From assembly GCA_964429695.1 (NCBI GenBank), contig CAYSCS010000020.1:1-20585 (forward strand): a stretch of DNA of 20,585 nt, read 5' to 3'. A program made the position numbers and the translations under genes. The notes under the pieces are model-generated. The model worked only from the letters and a program-made list of their open reading frames with translations, searched no databases and had not been told where the DNA came from. Origin of the DNA: CAYSCS01 sp964429695. Its GTDB lineage: Bacteria > Acidobacteriota > Aminicenantia > Aminicenantales > Aminicenantaceae. Shown piece by piece: positions 1 to 7,293 of the stretch; within the stretch, counting starts at the first letter, position 1, and each line of letters begins with the position of its first letter.

Positions 1-187
1 GAAAACTCTCTCTCACCTTCCAATCAACCTTCAATGTTCTGATGACTTCCGCAAAGAGCCTCAGACCACTTCGCGGCATGATGAGCTCGTTGCTGTGTAC
101 AAGCTTGAAAGGCAAAACCCCTTGCTGGATTATAAAAATACCTTTTGGAGTTTCACCTTGAGGGTGAAACTTCTCAGTTTTTTTCAT
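1..187 (-). CDS. Probable transposase, N-terminal part (cut by window edge)
   Basis: Open frame from ATG at 187-185 to the left edge, 62 codons visible. GGAG at 196-193 lies five bases before the ATG, so the start is well supported. The segment HSNELIMPRSGLRLFAEVIR, followed by TLKVDWKVRESF, resembles the N-terminus of IS1380-type (DDE group 1) transposases, where a short beta-strand leader precedes 'G-L-x-L-F-x-x-x-(I/L)' and a helix ending in charged residues. That match is from memory of the family and is inference. The catalytic region lies outside the window. A perfect 9-bp inverted repeat (149-171) sits within the first codons. Alternatives are a host gene of unknown function. The gene is divergent from ssrA, an arrangement that does not by itself show insertion. 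Confidence 0.5.
   Translation of the reverse strand, partial: MKKTEKFHPQGETPKGIFIIQQGVLPFKLVHSNELIMPRSGLRLFAEVIRTLKVDWKVRESF
149..171 (-). repeat. Inverted repeat just inside the start of the leftward ORF
   Basis: AGTTTCACC (149-157) and GGTGAAACT (163-171) are perfect 9-bp complements around a 5-base centre. In the leftward mRNA this would form a stable hairpin beginning 14 bases downstream of the start codon. Some insertion sequences use early hairpins to limit translation from read-through transcripts; that role is inference here. Confidence 0.6.
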
Positions 188-289
188 CAGGTCTCCGTTT
201 TACCAGTTTTCCGGGGAAAGAGAGGCTTCTTTTTTTATAATATGAAAAAATATCACCCCTTAAGCGAATATTGGGGGAAAGAGATTTTA

Positions 290-319
290 TTGACAATTTT
301 ATCCTGAATAAAATATAAT
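290..319 (+). promoter_or_regulatory. Sigma-70 promoter of ssrA
   Basis: TTGACA at 290-295 and TATAAT at 314-319, both perfect hexamers separated by 18 bases. The mature tmRNA 5' end (334) is 15 bases downstream of the -10 box, so only a short precursor leader would need removal. This is the strongest promoter in the window, as expected for a highly expressed stable RNA. Confidence 0.85.
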
Positions 320-333
320 TAAAAACTGAAGAT

Positions 334-681
334 GGGGGCGAAAAGGATTCGACGGAGATAATGATGCAGAGGCGGCATGTCGAGAAACCACCAACCTCGT
401 AAAAAGGTGGACCCCAAGAAGTGCAGAAACTCTGCCTGTTGCTGCCTAAGAGATAGGCAAGCCGCTTCCTTGCACTCTCCTGCGGTGCATGGATAGCGTC
501 GACGAGCAGGATAGCGAGCCGTGTATGTCCTGAGCAGGGTAAGCAAAGTTTCATCGGGACTGGTTCCGGTGCTTCTTTCCTCTTCAGAAGCTTCGGAACG
601 AGAATGAAGAAGAGGATAAGCATGTAGATGCCTCATGCTGAATATCTCCGGACGCGGGTTCGATTCCCGCCGCCTCCACCA
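334..681 (+). ncRNA. ssrA: tmRNA (transfer-messenger RNA), one-piece, CCA encoded
   Basis: Rescues stalled ribosomes in trans-translation with SmpB. The 5' end GGGGGCG pairs with CGCCTCC (671-677), giving a 7-bp acceptor stem with one G-U pair, then A and an encoded CCA (679-681). The conserved tmRNA block AAAAGGATTCGACGG follows the 5' end, and the T-arm reads GGGTTCGATTCCC. A first pseudoknot resembling that of E. coli precedes the tag region (TCGAG...CCTCGTAAAAAGGTGG). The total of about 348 bases is normal for the one-piece form. Leftward frames across this gene, including one containing 'RRRESNPRP', are the usual false ORFs antisense to a tRNA-like end. No U-rich terminator is seen after the CCA. 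Confidence 0.96.
423..449 (+). other. tmRNA tag reading frame (A-E-T-L-P-V-A-A-stop)
   Basis: Aligning the first pseudoknot with that of E. coli places the resume codon at GCA 423-425, twelve bases after the GGTGG arm. The frame reads GCA GAA ACT CTG CCT GTT GCT GCC TAA. The tag would thus be eight encoded residues plus the alanine carried by the tmRNA, ending in the protease-friendly VAA. Eight codons is at the short end of known tags (E. coli has ten). The other two frames give no plausible hydrophobic Ala-Ala ending. Confidence 0.8.
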
Positions 682-710
682 ACCTTTTGACACTGTAGAG
701 CTAGTTAGCC

Positions 711-1868
711 TTGATTGGAAGAAAAAAAAGAAAGTGGGTACTCATAAATTTATTCATCTATTATTTCTTGGGTGTAGGGCTTTCGCCATCCAAAGATGGA
801 CCTTTTGTCAAGGTCTCAGCCTTTGATGAGCAAGACACAACTCGCATCATCATCGACTCCACTTTTCATCTTGAGGCAAGAATAGAAAAAACCTCCTCAT
901 ATTTGATGCTTAAATTTGAGAATCAACCTGGCTTGAGGTTTGAGAGAGGGGTGATAAAAAGCGAACTCATTAAGTCTGTAGGGTGGTCAAAGGGAACTGA
1001 TTTTTGTCTCCTGAATATATCCTTTTCTTCTAACACCTTCAAATATCAATCTTTAACTAGGAAAAATCCGCCTCAACTCATAATTGAAGTGAGGGAGGGA
1101 AAAAAGCCAGATGAAAGCTTGAAAGATGACTCTAGGACTTCTTCTTTTCACCGGGAGAACGAGTCTTCAGAATTAAAGGACCCGCGAGAAATAAGGACAG
1201 TGGTCATCGACCCAGGACATGGAGGGCTGGAAGTTGGGGCCAAGGGAAAATTTGGGACACTCGAAAAGGATATTACCCTCCAGATCGCCCTTAAATTAAA
1301 GGCCATCATCGAGCGCAATCTCTCCTTTCGAGTGATTCTAACTAGAGAAAAGGACGTGGATGTTTCTCTTGAAAACCGAGCAGCCGTAGCCAATAATAAT
1401 AGAGCCCATCTTTTCATAAGCATCCATACCAATAGCTCCTATCGAAAAGAAGCAAGCGGGTCGGAGACCTATTTTCTGAGCCTCAATGCTACTGATGAAG
1501 AGTCAAGAAGATTGGCTTATCTGGAGAACAATTCAGTGGAATTTGAAGAAAGAATATCGGGAGGGAGTGAGGATGAGCTAAATATGATTCTCTGGGATAT
1601 GGCTCAAACGGCTTACATAAGGCAGAGCAGCCAGATGGCTGAAAGCATCCAGAACGAACTCAATTTCCTTCTCCAGACACCGAATAGAGGGATAAAACAG
1701 GCTCCCTTCAAAGTCCTTACAGCAGTCTCCTGCCCAGCAGTCTTGGTTGAAGTTGCATTCATCTCTAATCCGGAGGAGGAGAAAAAACTTTTAACAGAGG
1801 AATTTCAGGAGAATATAGCGCAAGCAATCTTTAGAGGCGTGCTCAATTATTTAAAATCGCTCACATAA
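711..1868 (+). CDS. N-acetylmuramoyl-L-alanine amidase (Amidase_3, AmiC/LytC type)
   Basis: Zinc amidase that cleaves the bond between N-acetylmuramic acid and the stem peptide of peptidoglycan, acting in the periplasm during cell separation or wall turnover. The protein is 385 residues. A basic n-region and hydrophobic stretch (residues 1-27) form a signal peptide. Residues about 33-130 are a beta-rich AMIN-like region. The catalytic domain spans about 162-385, with the zinc ligands and catalytic acid visible as H170 (in VIDPGHGG), E185 (in GTLEKDITL), H239 (in ISIHTNSS) and E347 (in VLVEVAFISN). The start is uncertain: the only candidate after the in-frame stop at 702-704 that keeps the signal peptide is TTG 711, and no Shine-Dalgarno sequence precedes it. 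It begins 29 bases after ssrA with no terminator between, so it may be read through from the ssrA promoter. Confidence 0.93.
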   Translation: MIGRKKRKWVLINLFIYYFLGVGLSPSKDGPFVKVSAFDEQDTTRIIIDSTFHLEARIEKTSSYLMLKFENQPGLRFERGVIKSELIKSVGWSKGTDFCLLNISFSSNTFKYQSLTRKNPPQLIIEVREGKKPDESLKDDSRTSSFHRENESSELKDPREIRTVVIDPGHGGLEVGAKGKFGTLEKDITLQIALKLKAIIERNLSFRVILTREKDVDVSLENRAAVANNNRAHLFISIHTNSSYRKEASGSETYFLSLNATDEESRRLAYLENNSVEFEERISGGSEDELNMILWDMAQTAYIRQSSQMAESIQNELNFLLQTPNRGIKQAPFKVLTAVSCPAVLVEVAFISNPEEEKKLLTEEFQENIAQAIFRGVLNYLKSLT

Positions 1869-1882
1869 AGAAAAAGCCATAA

Positions 1883-2458
1883 ATGACAAAGAAAGAAATA
1901 ACTCTACTTGGGGTACTCTTTCTGTGCCTGGTAATCGTTATGTATATATTCTTCAGAAACCAGGTTAAAGAAGCCCCTCTTTCCTCTGAGACACATCAGA
2001 AGTCAGAAAGGAAAGATGAGGAAGAGACGATTCAAAAGAAAAAGATTTTACTTTTTTTCCCTTCGGAGGAAGATTCGCTCCTCCACGGAGAAGAAAGAGA
2101 AATCATTTCGAGTTCATTGCTGATTGAAGAAGCCCGTCAGGTGGTTGAAGAACTCCTCAAAGGTTCCAATGAAGGGTATATCTCTCCTTTTCCTCCCGAA
2201 ACAAAGCTCAGGGAGCTTTTTTTGACAGAAGAAGGAGTGGCCTATGTCGATTTCTCCAGAGATATTCAGGAAAAGCACATATCTGGGTCTTCTGCCGAGC
2301 TGGCAACAATTTATTCGATTGTCAACTCCCTGGTTTATAACTTCAAGCCCATAAAGAAGGTGTTCATTCTTGTCGAAGGTAGAGAGAAAGAAACCTTGGG
2401 AGGACACATAAATCTTTCGCAAGCCTTTAAGCCAGAATTCGACCTTGTGGCAAAATGA
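1883..2458 (+). CDS. GerMN domain protein, membrane anchored
   Basis: 191 residues. One N-terminal membrane segment (about 6-24) is followed by a charged linker (about 30-50). The GerMN domain covers about 52-180, recognisable from the ILLFFPSEE strand, the conserved 'VVEELLKG' helix and 'SPFPPETKLRELFL', the 'GVAYVDFSRDI' strand, the 'GSSAELATIYSIVNSL' helix and the closing 'EGREKETLGGHI'. The domain is known from spore germination protein GerM and from LpqB, but in non-sporulating bacteria it often sits next to a cell-wall amidase, as here. It probably faces the periplasm and assists wall remodelling; that role is inference. It lies 14 bases after the amidase and 6 bases before der, so the three are likely one transcript. 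The ribosome-binding site is weak (AAAGAAAAAG). Confidence 0.85.
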   Translation: MTKKEITLLGVLFLCLVIVMYIFFRNQVKEAPLSSETHQKSERKDEEETIQKKKILLFFPSEEDSLLHGEEREIISSSLLIEEARQVVEELLKGSNEGYISPFPPETKLRELFLTEEGVAYVDFSRDIQEKHISGSSAELATIYSIVNSLVYNFKPIKKVFILVEGREKETLGGHINLSQAFKPEFDLVAK

Positions 2459-2464
2459 ATCTAG

Positions 2465-3778
2465 ATGCAGAAGTTGATCCAAGTGGCCATAATAGGTTTC
2501 CCCAACGTTGGGAAATCAACCCTCTTCAACAGGCTCCTGGGGAAGAAAAAATCTCTTGTCCATTCCCTGCCGGGGATGACAAGGGATAAGGTCACCTCCC
2601 GATGCAGGCTCCAGGGGAAAGAGTTCAATCTGGTTGACACGGGCGGCTTTTTAGATCAAAAGGATGACCCTTTATCTCAGAAAGTAAAGCAAAAAGCATG
2701 GGAAGCAGCTCAGGAGTCGGACATCTTGCTTTTTGTCTTCGATGGAAAGAGGGAACTCTTGCCAGCGGAAGAGGAGCTCTTTTTCTCTTTGAAGAAATTG
2801 GGAAAGAAAGTTCTCCCCATAATCAATAAAATTGATTCCCCATCGGATGAAGAGAAGCTTGGAGATTTTTACAGGCTGGGAGTTGAAAGAATCTATCCCA
2901 TTTCTGCAGAGCACAAAAGAAACCTGAAGGCTCTCGAAGGAGCAATAGAGGAATTAATTCCAGAGACTTTTTCTGAAGAAGAAGAGGCCAAGCCTTTGAG
3001 AATAGCCATTGTGGGCAGGATAAATGTGGGGAAATCTTCCCTCGTAAATAGACTCTGCGGGAAGGAAAATTTGATTGTGAGTGAGATTCCAGGCACAACA
3101 AGAGATAGCATTGATACCCTTCTCCTCAGAGAAAGGAAGGCTTATATCCTAATTGACACCGCAGGCTTAAGGAAACTAAGCCGCACCAGAGACAAGAGGG
3201 AGAAGGCAAGCATCATCAAGGCAAAAAAAGATATCATGACGGCTGATGTTGTTTGTTTGGTCATGGATTGTCGCGAATTTCCCACTCGACAGGATGCTTC
3301 CATTGCTCGTCTTGCACATCAAGCTGGAAAACCTCTTGTGATTGCGCTCAATAAACTGGATTTGATTCAGGATGCTCCTGGTCTTTCAAGGTCATTAAAA
3401 GAGAGGATGTACCCAAGGCTAGATTTTGTGAGGTATGCACCAATTGTTTCCGTCTCAGCCGTAACAGGAAAGAGAGTGGTTAAGATCTTAGACCTTGCAG
3501 AAGAGGTCTACAGAAATGCCTCTAAGAAAATAAAGACTTCTGCGCTCAATGAGTTTCTAAAAAGGGTGAAGGAAAAGCATCCTCCTTTTTCCCGAAAAAG
3601 AGAAAGGATGAAGCTTAAGTATATGACTCAAGCTAGTATCTGTCCTCCGACCTTTCTTCTCTTTACCTCTTCACCTGATTCGCTTTTACCCTCTTACGAA
3701 AAGCTTTTCGTGAATCTTTTAAGAAGGGAATTTGGGCTCGCAGGGACACCTATCCGTCTAATTCTAAAAAAGAAGTGA
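2465..3778 (+). CDS. der: Ribosome biogenesis GTPase Der (EngA)
   Basis: Essential double-Era-like GTPase that helps mature the 50S subunit. It has 437 residues, the usual family length. GTPase domain 1 shows P-loop GFPNVGKST (11-19), DTGG (58-61) and NKID (121-124). Domain 2 shows GRINVGKSS (184-192), GTTRD (about 210-214), DTAG (231-234) and NKLD (296-299). A KH-like RNA-binding domain occupies about 350-437, ending in the typical '...GLAGTPIRLILKKK'. The start ATG lies six bases after the GerMN stop codon and lacks a clear Shine-Dalgarno sequence, so translation may be coupled to the upstream gene. The gene converges with the DUF4097 gene across only 22 bases without a visible terminator. 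Confidence 0.97.
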   Translation: MQKLIQVAIIGFPNVGKSTLFNRLLGKKKSLVHSLPGMTRDKVTSRCRLQGKEFNLVDTGGFLDQKDDPLSQKVKQKAWEAAQESDILLFVFDGKRELLPAEEELFFSLKKLGKKVLPIINKIDSPSDEEKLGDFYRLGVERIYPISAEHKRNLKALEGAIEELIPETFSEEEEAKPLRIAIVGRINVGKSSLVNRLCGKENLIVSEIPGTTRDSIDTLLLRERKAYILIDTAGLRKLSRTRDKREKASIIKAKKDIMTADVVCLVMDCREFPTRQDASIARLAHQAGKPLVIALNKLDLIQDAPGLSRSLKERMYPRLDFVRYAPIVSVSAVTGKRVVKILDLAEEVYRNASKKIKTSALNEFLKRVKEKHPPFSRKRERMKLKYMTQASICPPTFLLFTSSPDSLLPSYEKLFVNLLRREFGLAGTPIRLILKKK

Positions 3779-3800
3779 ATTAGATACCTCTAAGGTTTGC

Positions 3801-4724
3801 TCAAGGTAGGAAGAAGAGGCGGCTGAGAGTCAAGCTTCGAAGGCTTATCTTCCCATCTTGGGTTGAAATGGAAAAAGTGTATCCACCCTGGTTTATTTTT
3901 GCGCGAAGACTTTTTCTTGAGGAAATATGGGAGATAATGAGAGGGAAACTACAATCAATATGCCCATCTTCTGTATGGAGGAAAATTTCTGAAGAGAAAT
4001 CTGAGGGGAAGAAAACCTCCACATCTCCATCCTCAGTTTTAATTCTCCAATCTGCTTTCATCAAAGAACCTTTAGCCACTTCCAGCTGGATATCTCCACC
4101 CTCTGTCTCGATTTCAACCTCTTCCAATTGACCCCTGAGCAGGATTTTACCGTCTTCTGAACTTATTTTTGCTACTCCGAAAATATCGTCAAGGATTACT
4201 CTTCCATCCTCAGTTGAAACAAGCACAGAGCCATGGATGTTGCTCAATTTAATACTCCCATCCTCAGAGGTCATCTTTAAGTTTCCTTCAACATTCTCTC
4301 CTTGAATTGAGCCGTCTTCGATTTCACAGGCTAGGTTGGTTGTGGGAGGAAGCATTATTTCTGTAGTTACCTTCACCCTTTCTCGGTCAGGGATAGAGAG
4401 GAAAAAACCCCTGAGACGAGGATAATCGATTTTGATTTTTATCGAGTTTCCGTGCTGGGAAAAGTTGACCTTGATTTGTTTAAGAAGCCTTTCTGCTTTC
4501 TTGGACTCAATTATTTTTGTTTCTTTATGAACTCTTACCAGGACGAATTCTTTCTCCCAGGCTGAAAAAAACATTTCTCCGTCTCGATCGCTAAAATCGA
4601 TTTCCACTTTTTCAGCCCTGTTTATTCTGAATTCTTTTTCGATTGTTTTTTTGCCTGCCTTCGAATAAGAGGCAAAGAGAATAAGAGAGGTTGAAGAAAT
4701 CAAAACAAAAATAAAATTTTTCAT
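3801..4724 (-). CDS. DUF4097 family exported protein with EDG repeats
   Basis: 307 residues from ATG at 4724-4722, chosen because AGAGGAG lies eight bases upstream and the protein then begins with a clean signal peptide (MKNFIFVLISSTSLILFASYSKA); a longer in-frame start at 4766 is less likely. From about residue 130 the sequence repeats 'E-D-G-x-(I/V)' roughly every 16-22 residues (IEDGSI, SEDGSI, TEDGRV, SEDGKI, TEGGDI, TEDGDV, TEDGHI, TQDGKI), the signature of the DUF4097 beta-helix. Such proteins are exported or surface-linked, often near anti-sigma or membrane-stress genes; their molecular role is unknown. It has its own promoter (4754-4782) and diverges from the TPR lipoprotein gene. Confidence 0.85.
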   Translation of the reverse strand: MKNFIFVLISSTSLILFASYSKAGKKTIEKEFRINRAEKVEIDFSDRDGEMFFSAWEKEFVLVRVHKETKIIESKKAERLLKQIKVNFSQHGNSIKIKIDYPRLRGFFLSIPDRERVKVTTEIMLPPTTNLACEIEDGSIQGENVEGNLKMTSEDGSIKLSNIHGSVLVSTEDGRVILDDIFGVAKISSEDGKILLRGQLEEVEIETEGGDIQLEVAKGSLMKADWRIKTEDGDVEVFFPSDFSSEIFLHTEDGHIDCSFPLIISHISSRKSLRAKINQGGYTFSISTQDGKISLRSLTLSRLFFLP

Positions 4725-4753
4725 GAAAAATCTCCTCTCTTTTTTATTGACGA

Positions 4754-4782
4754 ATATTAAATCCAAAGAGTTCCTTTTTCAA
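4754..4782 (-). promoter_or_regulatory. Promoter of the DUF4097 gene
   Basis: Reading leftward, TTGAAA (4782-4777) and TAATAT (4759-4754) are separated by exactly 17 bases. The ATG is 29 bases downstream with a good Shine-Dalgarno sequence between. It lies back to back with the rightward promoter at 4847-4876, leaving about 65 bases in which a shared regulator could bind. Confidence 0.65.
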
Positions 4783-4846
4783 GAAGTCCTTATCTTTTTT
4801 CTGGTAAGGAGAATTTTCATTTTTATAAAATAAATTGAAAGCTTTC

Positions 4847-4876
4847 TTGACTTATATCCCCTATTTTTTATATATT
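4847..4876 (+). promoter_or_regulatory. Promoter of the TPR lipoprotein gene
   Basis: TTGACT at 4847-4852 and TATATT at 4871-4876 (18-base spacer; overlapping TATATA at 4869 would give 16). A perfect 10-bp palindrome GAAAGCTTTC (4837-4846) directly abuts the -35 box and could be an operator half or an AT-rich coincidence. The leader to the ATG is about 45 bases. Confidence 0.6.
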
Positions 4877-4924
4877 TTATTTTCAATTATGAAAAAGACT
4901 GATCCAGAAAATGAGGAGGTAATC

Positions 4925-5944
4925 ATGCTTTTTGCGAGAAAGAATTCTTCCCTTGTGGTTTTTGCCATGGTTGTCTTGCTCTTTGGGTTCTCAAGTTGCC
5001 AGAAGTTGAGCGTCGCTAGATTAAAGGCAAATTATCATTTTTCAAGAGCAAATTCTTACTTTTCCGATGGAAAATATAGGCTTGCGATAGAAGAATATGA
5101 AAAGGCCCTGGCAAATAATCCCAACATAGTGGAAGCCCATCGTTTCCTTGGCGAAAGCTACAAGAATCTCTATAAGCCGGGAGTTGAAAGCGCCGAAAAT
5201 CAAGAGAGAGCAAACAAGGCTTTAGAGGCTCTGAAAAAAGCATATGAGATTGAACCGAACAATAAAGAAATAATCTATTCACTCGGGGATATGTATGATA
5301 AGTTAAGAAATTTTGAAGAAGCCGAGAAAATGTACTTAAGGATTATCGAGCTTGAACCAGCAAACATGAGCAATTACTATGTAGTGGCGGAGTTTTATAA
5401 AAGATATGCAGGTTCCACGGAAGGAGAAGGGACGGAGAAGCCAACCATCCAAGGTAAAACGCCCTTCCAGAAGGCAGAAGAAATGTACTTAAGAAGAATC
5501 GAAACAGACCCTGAGAATCCTCAGGGATATGCCTACATTGCCCAATTCTATGAAGCAATAACTCCTGTGCCTGAATTCGATAAGGCTAACTTCTACCATG
5601 AAAGAAGAATTCAACTTGACCCTCAGGATGCCACTGCCTGGCTCTCAAAGGGTGTTAATAGGTGGTCAAAAGCCTATCGTCTTCCCACGCTTCCTCAGGA
5701 GGAAAGAATCAAGTTAGCTAAGGATAGTGAGCAGGCCTTACTTAAGGCAAGTGAACTCAGCCCCGACTACCCCGAACCCTACTCTTGGCTCAGCGTTCTT
5801 TATAAAAGTGTCCTGGCAAAGCTTGAGCCCACAAGAGCCAAGAGGTATGAAGAAGATGCAGATAGATATCTTGAAAAATTCCAGGATCTGCGTAAGAGGC
5901 AGCTCGAAAGAAAGAAGCTTGAAGAAGAGTTGAAAAAGACTTAG
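4925..5944 (+). CDS. Tetratricopeptide-repeat lipoprotein
   Basis: 339 residues starting at ATG 4925, fixed by the consensus AGGAGGT four bases upstream; the frame is open further upstream but those starts have no ribosome site. A signal peptide ends in the lipobox FSSC (C25), so the protein is probably lipidated and tethered to a membrane facing the periplasm. TPR units run from about residue 38 (YHFSRANSYFSDGKYRLAIE) through 310, with classic 'A-x-x-x-Y-x-x-A-x-x-x-x-P' spacing. The chain closes in a charged lysine-rich tail. Such proteins are scaffolds; the partner is unknown. It stands alone between its promoter and the rhomboid gene (78-base gap). Confidence 0.85.
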   Translation: MLFARKNSSLVVFAMVVLLFGFSSCQKLSVARLKANYHFSRANSYFSDGKYRLAIEEYEKALANNPNIVEAHRFLGESYKNLYKPGVESAENQERANKALEALKKAYEIEPNNKEIIYSLGDMYDKLRNFEEAEKMYLRIIELEPANMSNYYVVAEFYKRYAGSTEGEGTEKPTIQGKTPFQKAEEMYLRRIETDPENPQGYAYIAQFYEAITPVPEFDKANFYHERRIQLDPQDATAWLSKGVNRWSKAYRLPTLPQEERIKLAKDSEQALLKASELSPDYPEPYSWLSVLYKSVLAKLEPTRAKRYEEDADRYLEKFQDLRKRQLERKKLEEELKKT

Positions 5945-6022
5945 GAGACAGGGGCGAACACAGTCTATCTCGCCTGATTCTTAAAACTGTTCCCATGTTG
6001 AATAAAATTTAAAGAAGCAAGG

Positions 6023-6718
6023 ATGTTTATTCCTTTAAAAGATGAAAACCCGACTTCTCATTTCCCCTTCTTTACCCTGATTTTTATAGGCCTTAACACT
6101 TTAATCTTTTTTTATCATGCCTTTTCTCCTCAAGGAGGGCAATATTTTGCTTACAGGTTGGGAGCGATTCCCTACGAAATCACTCATTTCCAACAGCTTA
6201 TATTTACTCTTGGTGAAAACCAGAGAAACATAACTCGCCTCTCACCTCCCCTCACTCTATTGACTTCAATGTTCGTTCACGGCAGTCTTTTTCATCTTCT
6301 GGGGAATATGCTTTATCTCTGGATATTCGGCAACAACGTTGAGGATTTCTTGGGTCATTTTCGCTTCATCATTTTCTATTTTTTTACGGGATTGTGTGCG
6401 AGTCTGACTCAAATAGCTTTCAACCCTAATTCAAAGGTGCCGATGATTGGCGCCAGTGGAGCGATTGCTGGAATCCTTGGTTCTTATTTGATTCTGTTTC
6501 CACGGGCTAGGGTGCTCACTTTAGTTTTTCTGTTTTATTTCATAAGAATTGTCCCCATTCCTGCCTTCTTTGTGCTTGGGGTCTGGTTCATTCTTCAGGT
6601 GATGAATGTTGGCCTTGGCGGAGGCGTGGCCTGGTTTGCTCACATTGGAGGATTCGTGGCAGGAATGTTACTCATCAGGCTCTTTCTCAAGAAGCGCTAT
6701 CGAAGATGGGTAAACTGA
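6023..6718 (+). CDS. Rhomboid family intramembrane serine protease
   Basis: Polytopic membrane protease that cleaves transmembrane substrates within the bilayer. It has 231 residues and about six membrane segments, first at about 15-32. The catalytic dyad is visible: serine S145 in GASGA (143-147) and histidine H207 in AHIGGF. The oxyanion-hole/helix motif HGSLFHLLGNMLYLW supplies H91 and N95. There is no extra cytoplasmic domain, so this is the compact bacterial form. The long loop after segment 1 (about 33-72) is also usual. Start ATG 6023 has GAAG five bases upstream. Natural substrates cannot be told from sequence. It may be cotranscribed with the TPR lipoprotein gene. Confidence 0.92.
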   Translation: MFIPLKDENPTSHFPFFTLIFIGLNTLIFFYHAFSPQGGQYFAYRLGAIPYEITHFQQLIFTLGENQRNITRLSPPLTLLTSMFVHGSLFHLLGNMLYLWIFGNNVEDFLGHFRFIIFYFFTGLCASLTQIAFNPNSKVPMIGASGAIAGILGSYLILFPRARVLTLVFLFYFIRIVPIPAFFVLGVWFILQVMNVGLGGGVAWFAHIGGFVAGMLLIRLFLKKRYRRWVN

Positions 6719-6783
6719 ATAAGGATTACAGCTCACTAGATTGATAAAATTGGAATAAACTATTGATTTTGGCCAAGTAAAAG

Positions 6784-6812
6784 TTGACAATTAGCGAAAG
6801 TTTTAGTAATTT
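6784..6812 (+). promoter_or_regulatory. Promoter of the rplM-frr translation operon
   Basis: Perfect TTGACA (6784-6789), 17-base spacer, TAATTT (6807-6812). About 35 bases of leader follow to the rplM ATG, too short for an obvious r-protein autoregulatory structure; I see no strong hairpin in it. The preceding 6719-6783 contains no convincing terminator for the rhomboid gene. Confidence 0.7.
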
Positions 6813-6853
6813 AATCGATTAATTGCTGAGATAAAAATTTTTGAGGATAGACA

Positions 6854-7285
6854 ATGAAGAAGACCTCAGTTCCGAACAAAGATGATATCCAGAGAAGATG
6901 GTGGCTGATTAACGCAGAAGGTAAAGTTCTTGGTCGACTGGCCACGGAGATAGCGGTACTTCTCAGAGGAAAGAAGAACCCAAATTTTGTGGATTTCATA
7001 GATTGTGGAGATTTTGTGATTGTTGTCAATGCCGAGAAGGTAAGAGTTACCGGGAAAAAATTAAAGGATAAAAAATATTATGACCATTCCCTTTATCCAG
7101 GAGGGTTGAAGGTGAAGTCTCTCCAAGAACTCCTGGAGAAAAAGCCTGAAGAGGTGATTAAGAGGGCTGTATGGGGAATGATTCCCAAAAATAAACTGGG
7201 TCGTGCCATCTTCAAGAAGCTTAAAGTTTTCAGGGGTCCACACCATCCTCATGAAGCGCAGAAACCTATAGAATATCAATTTTAG
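6854..7285 (+). CDS. rplM: 50S ribosomal protein L13
   Basis: 143 residues, the normal length. The N-terminal 'W-x-x-I-N-A-E-G-K-V-L-G-R-L-A-T-E-I' and the central 'VVNAEKVRVTGKK' followed by 'YYDHSLYPGGLK' are characteristic. The C-terminal region 'AVWGMIPKNKLGR' and the 'GPHHPHEAQKP' tail are also L13 hallmarks. GAGGA lies six bases before the ATG. It is the first gene of the operon, and its stop codon overlaps the Shine-Dalgarno sequence of rpsI. Confidence 0.98.
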   Translation: MKKTSVPNKDDIQRRWWLINAEGKVLGRLATEIAVLLRGKKNPNFVDFIDCGDFVIVVNAEKVRVTGKKLKDKKYYDHSLYPGGLKVKSLQELLEKKPEEVIKRAVWGMIPKNKLGRAIFKKLKVFRGPHHPHEAQKPIEYQF

Positions 7286-7293
7286 GAGGAGAG

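Noticed and set aside
95..307. Rightward 70-codon ORF upstream of ssrA
   Set aside because: No ribosome site, ends inside the ssrA promoter, and overlaps the better supported leftward frame.
174..693. Leftward ORFs of 149 and 124 codons across the ssrA gene
   Set aside because: They are antisense to the tmRNA; the 'RRRESNPRP' start is the well-known false translation of a tRNA-like T-arm.
687..715. Promoter for the amidase from TTGACA at 687-692
   Set aside because: At 16-18 bases spacing the -10 candidates read CTTGAT-like and do not resemble TATAAT.
3779..3800. Bidirectional terminator between der and the DUF4097 gene
   Set aside because: Only 22 bases, with no GC-rich stem or T-run; the same holds for the 6-base and 11-base convergent gaps at 10496 and 17000.
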